Positions 8,150-17,104 of a stretch of DNA of 64,000 nucleotides are shown here, one piece after another (position 1 is the first letter of the stretch; each line of letters starts with the position of its first letter). The translations under genes were made by a program, and so were the position numbers. Source of the stretch: Nematostella vectensis (lineage: Eukaryota; Cnidaria; Anthozoa; Actiniaria; Edwardsiidae); contig NC_064036.1 in NCBI RefSeq assembly GCF_932526225.1, positions 558,001-622,000 of the forward strand. Direction: 5' to 3'. Under the pieces are notes generated by a model that made no database searches, had not been told where the DNA came from, and worked only from the letters and a program-made list of their open reading frames with translations.

Positions 8150-8813
8150 ATGTTCAACACAATGGTGGTCCTACACGCTGTGTTCACCGGAGGTGAACTG
8201 ACGCGCTTCTTCGGGCAGCCGATAAGGCGCCCTCGCTTTGTGGCGCTCCGGCAGTGCTCCCTGATTAACAGCTGGTATAATCTCGAGCGGGAGCAGCAGA
8301 TAACGACTACAGACTCCCTCCCGACCATCGCTACTCTGCCAGCCGGGCACCACACGGCCGAGTCCATCATGGAAACGATCAACCACGCTAAAAGCCAGAT
8401 TCTGACCGCGAAGCTGGATCCCCTCACCGGGAAGATCGTGCTCGTGTCCACAGGCACTGTGTTCCTGAACGCCGAGCTTTGCGCACTATTTGGCCTAGAG
8501 GCTAAAGACGATCAGATGGGGGGGGCGGGGCCTCGTACTGCCCGTGGGGGATCCCCCACTTGAGGTGACTTTGTCGAAAATAGAGGCCATCTACATCTTC
8601 TGCGATATCGTAGACCGCACGAAATGCTTCGCCTTAGACGAGCCTTCAAACGTTCTCGCTTGCCTAGAAACCCGCGGGAGGCCGCACGAGAAAGTCGTCT
8701 ATGGGCCCGACACCCCCATTTGTGTCGCAGCGTCTTCCTCTGAGTTTGTCTCGAGTATCCGAATATGGGTCAGGGATGACCGCGGTAGACGGGTCGTATT
8801 AGAGCTAACCTAG
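8150..8813 (+). pseudogene. Penton-like minor capsid protein, split by a frameshift
   Basis: The first frame (8150-8563) reads through VVLHAVFTGGELTRFFG and a strand-rich CSLINSWYNLE region to an ALFGLEAKDD segment. The second frame (running to 8813) resumes with IYIFCDIVDRT, LACLETRGRPHEKVVYG and IRIWVRDDRG. Together they have the length and beta-strand pattern of the single-jelly-roll minor capsid/penton protein of Polintons; the assignment rests on that pattern and context. The frame changes at an eight-G run (8518-8525), so a one-base slip is the likely cause. Whether it is a real mutation, an assembly error or ribosomal slippage cannot be told here. Confidence 0.7.
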
Positions 8814-8829
8814 GCCCGACATAACAGGC

Positions 8830-9507
8830 ATGGCGAACAGCGACGTTAGCAGCGGTGGCATATCCATATATCCCCCGCTCCCCAGTGCCCACCCCCCGCA
8901 AACGCCTACCGCTCCGGCAAGCACCGGCGGCGACGCGCAAAGTTTCCGACTCCAGGTAATACGTGACACTCAGGCGGTTCTAGACAATGAGATAACGCAT
9001 TATCGACAGGTGCGGAAGAAGTATAAGCGCGCCTTCGCCGTTACCCATGCTGTGTCTGTGGCATCCGGCATCGCTGCAGGGGCGCTTTCCAGCGCAGGGC
9101 TGGGAGTCTCTTTGAGTGGGATAGGGGTTCTGATCGGCGCTCCGCTGGCAGGGGTCGCTGGGCTGGTCGGTGTCGTGGGCGCGGGCGCTGGGGTGGTCTC
9201 TAGGGGTCTTACGAGCAAGGTGGCCAAACACGAAGACACGATGGTTCTAGCGGAGAGTAAGAAAAACTCGATCAGCGAGCTGGTCTCTAAGGCTCTGCAA
9301 GACGGGCGTATCTCAGACGAAGAGTTTCGGCTAATACTTCAGGAACAAGAGAGATACAACGCGCTCAAGGCCGCTATCAGAGCTCGACACGGCCTCGCAC
9401 CGCATGATAAAAAAAGCGGGAAAGGGCTCTCCCTGGTGGCACGCGAAAGGATGAAAAAGAGACTGCGAAAAATTCGCGAGGAGTTCGGGAGCGAGGTGTT
9501 CGAGTAG
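8830..9507 (+). CDS. Polinton glycine-rich hydrophobic protein (225 aa)
   Basis: The N-terminal 35 residues are Pro/Ser/Thr-rich. A basic YRQVRKKYKRAF segment is followed by a long hydrophobic, Gly/Ala-rich region (about residues 72-125, e.g. SGIAAGALSSAGLGVSLSG) that could form two membrane helices. A helical acidic region (ISDEEFRLILQEQERY) and a very basic C-terminus (RERMKKRLRKIREE) come next. The pattern suggests a membrane-inserting virion or lysis-type protein, but no family with known activity is recognised. The frame is intact. It is the last gene before the repeat-filled right end; 16 bases separate it from the penton-like gene, so the two could share a transcript. Confidence 0.72.
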   Translation: MANSDVSSGGISIYPPLPSAHPPQTPTAPASTGGDAQSFRLQVIRDTQAVLDNEITHYRQVRKKYKRAFAVTHAVSVASGIAAGALSSAGLGVSLSGIGVLIGAPLAGVAGLVGVVGAGAGVVSRGLTSKVAKHEDTMVLAESKKNSISELVSKALQDGRISDEEFRLILQEQERYNALKAAIRARHGLAPHDKKSGKGLSLVARERMKKRLRKIREEFGSEVFE

Positions 9508-9513
9508 AACTCA

Positions 9514-9542
9514 GGTTCAAACGCCACGCCGGCGGCTTTGAA
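9514..9542. other. Imperfect hairpin after the 225-aa gene
   Basis: GTTCAAA and CTTTGAAC flank a GC-rich core, giving an inverted repeat just after the stop of the last element gene. It could be a transcript-end structure. It may also be coincidental. Confidence 0.35.
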
Positions 9543-9654
9543 CTCACGGCCGAAAAACGGTTATTCCACGCTCCGTAGGTTGGCGGCCCTCCTCGTTTTC
9601 GCGGCCCCACCGCTATTTGCCCCAAAAAGTCCTTGGGCTTGCACGCACCCGGCC

Positions 9655-9950
9655 TACACCCTAATTATACATGCACGCGAAACACCGGCCCTAATTGATT
9701 ATTCATGCACGCGAAACACCGGCCCCTAATTGATTATTCGTGTACGCGAAATCTGTTTTGCCTACATTAACTTTTGCCGATTGTTTACGTACGTGAAATC
9801 GATTTGGCCTACATTAGCTTTTGCCGATTGTTTATGTACGCGAAACACTATCTGAAATCGATTTGGCCAAAATCATCCATGTACGTGAAACCGATTTGGC
9901 CCACATTAGCTTTTGCCGATTGTTCATGTACGTGACACATTATACGCTCG
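9655..9950. repeat. Degenerate direct repeats at the right end of the element
   Basis: Blocks built on (T/C)(A/G)TGTACG(T/C)GAAA, each followed by CGATTTGGCC..ACATTAGCTTTTGCCGATTG or CACCGGCCCTAATTGATTATTC, recur six or seven times with substitutions. The core TACGYGAAA is shared by all units. There is no coding frame of interest. It may be the regulatory or terminal region of the element. Confidence 0.7.
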
Positions 9951-9958
9951 ACATATAG

Positions 9959-10058
9959 AGACGGAGCTGGGGGGCTCGGAGGGACGATTCGCGTCTCCCA
10001 AGCCTAAGACGGGAGACGGTGCTGGGAGGCCCGGAGGGGCGATCCACGCCTCCCACCA
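9959..10058. repeat. Tandem pair of about 56-bp GC-rich units
   Basis: Two adjacent diverged copies each begin GACGG(A/T)GCTGGG and contain CGGAGGG.CGAT followed by CG(T/C)CTCCCA. They end just before the poly-C tract where host repeat resumes. Confidence 0.6.
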
Positions 10059-10092
10059 GTTCCTCTGAAACCCCCCAGTCCCCCCCCCCCCC

Positions 10093-11837
10093 CACAATAA
10101 CCAGGATCCCAGGCCTGTAATACGGTTACGCCACGCACAGCTCGCTGAGATAGAGGATGAAAAAAATACAGGTCTATTTGGGCGTCTTGAGTCCCTTGGG
10201 GGCTCGCTATGTCGGCGCGTGGTATCGTAACGCACGGGCGCATTGTCTTTTATCGTGTACAAGACATCAAACAAGCGAAGAAAGAAAAACGTTTTTTTTT
10301 GGAAACCGTTTTTTTTATATCATGCAAAAAGCAAAAATAAATAGAAATAAATAAAGTGCGATTTGGCGATTCTGTTTTTCTTTGTAGAGCTTATTAAGCT
10401 ATTCACCGGCCTAAATATTCATTAAAACAAATAAAAAATGTAATGAAAGACGTAAGGGGGAGAGGTTTGTAAAATCGCATAGAATATCGACAAAATCCGC
10501 AATACTGTCTACGCTGACTAAGTATAGCTGTATTTCACTTTAACCCTTTCACTCCTGGGTACTTTTGAGCAACATTGTAAGAAAAACAGACTGAAAACAG
10601 AAACCTCCCCCCCTATTTCAAGTCCAACACTACCAGTTAAGCTAAGCTACCGTCGACTGAAAATTGTTTTCAGGCTTATTCTGGGTTCCTTGGACCTGGA
10701 AATGTTTTGTTTGGTGCTTCGGGGCAAAGAGACTTATAAAAAAACTGTTATGATTCTGGGGGAGGAGATTGCTCGCCTGTCTGTCAAGGTGTTTCCAAGA
10801 CTCCCATGATGCTGTGCCGGCATGCAAAATAGGCTAACAATGGTGACTCGCTTCTAATGGAGGTTCTACCATTGATTATTGTGACTGATTGCTGTAAAAT
10901 GGGACCTGACGGAGCGCAATAAAGGTATCTATTGGTGACTTGATCTGTGTTTGCTTGTCTCTATTTGTAGTTTGGAATTTTGTGTCTTTTTTGATAAAAA
11001 ATGTTTCTAAGTTTAAGCATTTTATTACGAATTGGTCAGCAATTAAGGTTGATATTTTAACAAAAGAGTCAATTCTATTACATTGCTTAGATGCGCTTTT
11101 GAAGGTCGTCTATGCCTTGGATAAATCTATGAGTATCCGGGTCTGGTGATGTTTAGTTTGCATTTTTGACGTTTTGGAGTTGGGCCTATATTTTACAGGC
11201 GTCTCAGGGCGTTATGGCAATGAAAGACTTAAAGGGACAGCGTCATGGTACTGTGCATGTCAGTGTTTATTGTAGGCTTTTAATCGCCTACAAATAGTTG
11301 AACTTTTTAAAAGCTGTCAATACCTTGTTAAAATAATATGCAATATTTTATTGAAAGCAATATTTTATAGAAACTATGTTTATTGACAGTTTGTGGTCAT
11401 TTTCTTTGAATTTAAGTCCCCCACATGTACCAAAAGCTCATAAGTCAGTATTAGAGTTTACTAAATTTCATTGTGTCAGGGTCAGAGAGCTATTGAAAGC
11501 ACTTAACATGACACTGCCCCTTTAAATAGCTGTAAAAAAAGAGAATAGAAATTAGCTGGAGCGGTCTCTGTTGGTTTTGTTTTAGTTTTAGTTTTCTTTT
11601 ATTATTATTTTTTTCTCGGGTAGGAGAAGGAGGAATTCAGCTTAAAATTGCCCGTGGTCAATTCAACCAACTAAGCAACTAGTACAAAAGATGTTGGTTT
11701 TGCACTCTCTTATTCAATACTTTCAAGGTTATCATGCAATTCTGTAGTTTGACTGGAAATATATACCTTTTTCTATTCATTTACAGTTCTATATGTACAG
11801 TGTGACCATAGTCATGATTACAATTATTTTTAAAAAT
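10093..11837. repeat. Right part of host tandem repeat, copy A
   Basis: From ACAATAACCAGGATCCC onward this matches 12197-13920 and 15196-16370 with few differences. It holds AATAAA followed by a T/G-rich stretch near 10918, resembling a polyadenylation site, and small recurrent open frames (about 69 aa) without recognisable domains. Relative to copy B it lacks about 900 bases near its end. No gene is called. Confidence 0.85.
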
Positions 11838-14820
11838 TCACGAGGGGGAGGGCCAGTCAACACTCCTCTCCCCAAAGTCAGACGGTTGTTTGGATGGTCT
11901 GTTTTTTGTTGTTGTTTTTTTTTTCTTCTTCTTTTTCCGAAAACTACGCAGGAGTGAGCGGGGTTAAGCACTACGAAAAAAAAATGAATGGAAAGAAAAA
12001 AGGCCATTGGCATGGGATCGGACCCGACCTGAAAAACAAAACGGAAACCATACATACGGATTACCCAATCGGTATGGCAGCACAAGGCTTTTACGGAAGG
12101 CTGTAAAGAAACCGAAGGCCCCAAGCACCGATATTTCCGGCGAATATGCTGTACAACACTCTTGCAAGGTATTCCGACCCGCGCATTAATGGGGAGGACA
12201 ATAACCAGGATCCCAGGCCTGTAATACTGTTACGCCTCGCACAGCTCGCTGAGATAGAGGATGAAAAAAAATACAGGTCTATTTGGGCGTCTTGAGCCCC
12301 TTGGGGGCTCGCTATGTCGGCGCGTGGCATCGTAACGCACGGGCGCATTGTCTTTTATCGTGTACAGGACATCAAACAAGCGAAGAAAGAAAAACGTTTT
12401 TTTGGGAACCGTTTATTTATATCATGCAAAAAGCAAAAATAAATAGAAATAAATAAAGTGCGATTTGGCGATTCTGTTTTTCTTTGTAGAGCTTATTAAG
12501 CTATTCACCGGCCTAAATATTCATTAAAAAAATGCAATGAAAGACGTAAGGGGGAGAGGTTTGTAAAATCGCATAGAATATCGACAAAATCCGCAATACT
12601 GTCTACGCTGACTGAGTATAGCTGTATTTCACTTTAACCCTTTCACTCCTGGGTAGTTTTGAGCAACAATGTAAGAAAAACAGACTGAAAACAGAAACCT
12701 CCCCCCCTATTTCAAGTCCAACACTACCAGTTAAGCTAAGCTACCGTTGACTGAAAATTGTTTTCAGGCTTATTCTGGGTTCCTTGGACCTGGAAATGTT
12801 TTGTTTGGCTTCGAGGCAAAGAGACTTATAAAAAAAACTGTTATGATTCTGGGGAGGAGATTGCCCGCCTGTCTGTCAAGGTGTTTCCAAGACTCCCATG
12901 ATGCAGTGCAGGCATGCAAAATAGGCTAACAATGGTCGCTTCTAATGGAGGTTCTAGCATTGATTATTGTGACTGATTGCTGTAAAATGGGACCTGACGG
13001 AGCGCAATAAAGGTATCTATTGGTGACTTGATCTGTGTTTGCTTGTCTCTATTTGTAGTTCGGAATTTTTTGTCTTTATTCTTAAGAAATGTTTCTAAGT
13101 TTAAGCATTTTATTACGAATTGGTCAGCAATTAAGGTTGATATTTTGACAAAAGAGTCAATTCTATTACATTGCTTAAATGCGCTTTTGAAGGTCGTCTA
13201 TGCCTTGGATGAATCTATAAGTATCCGGGTCTGGTGATGTTTAGTTTGCATTTTTGACGTTTTGAGTTGGGCCTATATTTTACAGGGTTCTAAGGGCGTT
13301 ATGGCAATGAAAGACTTAAAGGGACAGCGTCATGGTACTGCGCATGTCAGTGTTTATTGTAGGCTTTTAATCGCCTACAAATAGTTGAACTTTTTAAAAG
13401 CTGTCAATACCTTGTTAAAATAAGATGCAATATTTTATTGAAAGCAATATTTTATAGAAACTATGTTTATTTACAGTTTGTGGTCATTTTCTTTGAATTT
13501 AAGTCCCCCACATGTACCAAAAGCTCATAAGTCAGTATTAGAGTTTACTAAATTTCATTGTGTCAGGGTAAGAGAGCTATAGAAAGCACTTACCATGGCA
13601 CTGCCCCTTTAAATAGCTGTAAAAAAAAGAAGAGAAAATAGCTGGAGGGGGTCTCTGTTGGTTTTGTTTTAGTTTTAGTTTTCTTTTATTATTATTTTTT
13701 CTGGGGTGGGGGGTTGGGGGAAGGAGGAATTCAGCTTAAAATTGCCCGTGGTCAATTCAACCAACTAAGCAACTAATACAAAAGATGTTGGCTTTGCAGT
13801 CTTTTATTCAATACTTTCAAGGTTATCATGCAATTCGGTAGTTTGACTGGAAATATATACTTTTTTTCTATTCATTTACAGTTCTATATGTACAGTGTGA
13901 CCATAGTCATGATTACAATTATTTGTAATAATTTTTACCCACTAACAGAAACCAACTTAACTGCAAACACTCACTGTAAAGCATAAGATATTAGGCATTT
14001 CTTTCATGTGGCTGTGAGGTTGACCTGTCAACATCTACAGGGGCCACACTCAACTCGGAATCATAGGGGTCCATAAAAGCAAGGTGTCGCAGAACCTTTT
14101 CCTGCCCTCCTTACCCTCCTTCATCAGGAACACCTGTGCAGCCGACACCCTTAGGTGGATGGGGTGCACAGGTGCTTTGGGTGTGGCCCTGAAGATGGCA
14201 CAGTGACCACAAGATGTACCAGAATGAAATTGTATATACAGTAAAAACATGTGAGTAGAAAACAGTCAATAGCCATGGAGTTTTTAGTGGGTTGTACATG
14301 TTATACATGTTTGAGGATTTACCTAATTACTTACAGTATTTTTTTAAAATAGAATTTTTTACTTGTATAATTTAGATGATTACTACATACTTTTCATAGT
14401 ATGTTGTAGAACTCGTCTCGTTCCTCCTAAATAACAATCAAAATTATGTTTGTTATTATCTTCGTGCAAAGGAATCTACAGTAGTTTTTTAATTAGATAA
14501 TTGTTTTTCCTTCAACACTCCCCTGTTATTTCAACAGCTCTCCCTTGAGTTTGCTTGTCTCAGAAATAGACCTTGTTTGATAAACAAAGACATGTTACCC
14601 ACTTGTTCAATAATAGGTAACAACTGCAATATTGTACTGTATGAAAAGAGTGCCCCTCCCCCTTCTAATGTTGACATCAGTAAATCTAGCAAGCTCATTT
14701 TGCTAGATGTATGATGTATACCAGGCTTGTATCCTCCAGGTCCATTTCCATAATCCGTGAAGGCTTCTGAAACCATCTTGGATGCCATTACGGAATTGAT
14801 CCCGAGATCCGGAGAAAAAT
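11838..14820. repeat. Host tandem repeat, copy B (complete, about 3 kb)
   Basis: This is the most complete unit. It includes the roughly 230 bases missing at the viral insertion point (about 11967-12197) and the roughly 900-base segment at 13920-14820 that is absent between copies A and B. The segment at 14461-14820 equals the start of the window. No coding gene is recognised. Confidence 0.8.
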
Positions 14821-16505
14821 TCACGAGGGGGAGGGCCAGTCAACAATCCTCTCCCCAAAGTCGGACGGTTGTTTGGATGGTCTGTTTTTTGTTTATTTGT
14901 TTGTTTGTTTTTCTTCTTATTTTCCCGAAAACTACGCAGGAGTGAGCGGGGTTAAGCACTACGAAAAAAAAAATGAATAGAAAAAAAAAAGAAAAAAAGC
15001 CATTGGCATGAAATCGAACCCGACCTGAAAAACAAAAACAGAAACCATACATACGGATTACCCAATCGGTATGGCAGCACAAGGGTTTTACGGAAGGCTG
15101 TAAAGAACCCGAAGGCCCCAAGCACCGATATTTCCGTCGAATATGCTGTACAACACTCTTGCAAGGTATTCCGACCCGCGCATTAATGGGGAGGACAATA
15201 ACCAGGATCCCAGGCCTGTAATACGGTTACGCCACGCACAGCTTGCTGAGATAGAGGATGAAAAAAAATACAGGTATATTTGGGCGTCTTGAGTCCCTTG
15301 GGGGCTCGCTATGTCGGCGCGGGGCATCGTAACGCACGGGCGCTTTGTCTTTTATCGTGTACAGGACATCAAACAAGCGAAGAAAGAAAAACGTTTTTTT
15401 TTGGAACCGTTTATTTATATCATGCAAAAAGCAAAAATAAATAGAAATAAATAAAGTGCGATTTGGCGATTCTGTTTTTCTTTGTAGAGCTTATTAAGCT
15501 ATTCACCGGCCTAAATATTCATAAAAAAAATAAATAAAAAATGCAATGAAAGACGTAAGGGGGAGAGGTTTGTAAAATCGCATAGAATATCGACAAAATC
15601 CGCAATACTGTCTACGCTGACTAAGTATAGCTGTATTTCACTTTAACCCTTTCAATCCTGAGTACTTTTGAGCAACATTGTAAGAAAAACAGACTGAAAA
15701 CAGAAACCTCCCCCCCTATTTCAAGTCCAACACTACCAGTTAAGCTAAGCTACCGTTGACTGAAAATTGTTTTCAGGCTTGTTCTGGGTTCCTTGGACCT
15801 GGAAATGTTTTGTTTGGCTTCGGGGCAAAGAGACTTATAAAAAAAACTGTTATGATTCTGGGGGAGGAGATTGCCCGCCTGTCTGTCAAGGTGTTTCCAA
15901 GACTCCCATGATGCAGTGCAGGCATGCAAAATAAGCTAACAATGGTGACTCGCTTCTAATGGAGGTTCTAGTATTGATTATTGTGACTGATTGCTGTAAA
16001 ATGGGACCTGACGGAGCGCAATAAAGGTATCTATTGGTGACTTGATATGTGTTTGCTTGTCTCTATTTGTAGTTCGGAATTTTGTGTCTTTTTTGGTAAG
16101 AAATGTTTCTAAGTTTAAGCATTTTATTACGAATTGGTCAGCAATTAAGGTTGATATTTTGACAAAAGAGTCAATTCTATTACATTGCTTGGATGCACTT
16201 ATGAAGGTCATCTATGCCTTGGATGAATCTATGAGTATCCGGGTCTGGTGATGTTTAGTTTGCATTTTTGACGTTTTGGAGTTGGGCCTATATTTTACAG
16301 GCGTCTCAGGGCGTTATGGCAAAGAAAGACTTAAAGGGACAGCGTCATGGTACTGCGCATGTCAGTGTTCTAGCATTGATTATTGTGACTTATTGCTGTA
16401 AAATGGGACCTGACGGAGCGCAATAAAGGTATTTATTGGTGACTTGATCTGTGTTTGCTTGTCTCTATTTGCAGTTCGGAATTTTGTGTCTTTTTTGGTA
16501 AGAAA
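14821..16505. repeat. Host tandem repeat, copy C (truncated)
   Basis: It follows copy B in the same orientation and diverges after about 16505. The last 135 bases (16370-16505) are an extra copy of 15970-16105, so the end of the array is itself internally duplicated. Confidence 0.8.
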
Positions 16506-16597
16506 TGTTAGGCGCGCGCACTGTTATGTTCATATGTTCAACATAAAGACAGTATCCCGACATAACGACATAAGAAAAAAAATGGTTTCTTTTATGC

Positions 16598-16785
16598 CAT
16601 TATGTCCATGCTGTTCTATGCCCTTATGTCCATGTTGTTCTATGCCCTTATGTCCATGTTGTTCTATGCCCTTATGTCCATGTTGTTCTATGCCCTTATG
16701 TCCATGTTGTTCTATGCCCTTATGTCCATGTTGTTCTATGCCCTTATGTCCATGTTGTTCTATGCCCTTATGTCCTTGTGTCACT
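16598..16785. repeat. 24-bp minisatellite, about 8 units
   Basis: The unit ATGTCCATGTTGTTCTATGC plus CCTT repeats with hardly any change. Its length is a multiple of three, so it is open in several frames (Cys/Pro/Met or Leu/Phe/Tyr repeats). It lies directly after host repeat copy C, and the frames have no other gene features. Confidence 0.95.
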
Positions 16786-17104
16786 AGTGTGCATCAGACA
16801 TTTACGAAGATCCTCTCTCGAAGATCTTCTTTTTTGATTTCCCATATCTGATCAAGCCGTACCCAAATACCAAATATTCTTTACAAGGATGTTTTGCAAT
16901 TTGAAAATAGATTTTTATTGTACCTCTTTACATGTTTTGCTCTTTCAATATCATCTTACGTATTATTGAATGCTTACCCCCCTTCCCCTTAAGCTTCATC
17001 TAATCATTTTTTTGTCATAAAGAAAAACAGAACAAACAAATCAAACAATCAAACACAAAACAATATCAACACTTAATAGCCTTATGATTAGATCATCTTT
17101 TTTT

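Larger units (their letters stand above)
723..10092. mobile_element. Degraded Maverick/Polinton-like virus element without visible polymerase
   Basis: This island is GC-rich, almost fully coding and intron-free, unlike the AT-rich intron-split surroundings. Its genes include a DDE integrase, a packaging ATPase, a double-jelly-roll capsid gene and a penton-like gene, the established Polinton morphogenesis set. The left block (integrase to capsid) is on the minus strand; the rest is mixed. Protein-primed DNA polymerase B and the adenovirus-type protease, both usual in Polintons, are not seen. Terminal inverted repeats and target duplications are not evident: the integrase gene runs directly into host repeat at the left, and short direct repeats fill the right 560 bases. 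Three genes carry frame breaks. It is most likely a truncated, decaying endogenous copy; a polymerase-less non-autonomous form is the alternative. Confidence 0.88.

Noticed and set aside
10940-16251. Recurrent 69-aa frame (starting MICVCLSLF) in each host repeat copy
   Set aside because: It repeats because the DNA repeats. Variants between copies include replacement changes with no sign of selection, and a TTTGTAG acceptor-like site sits inside it.
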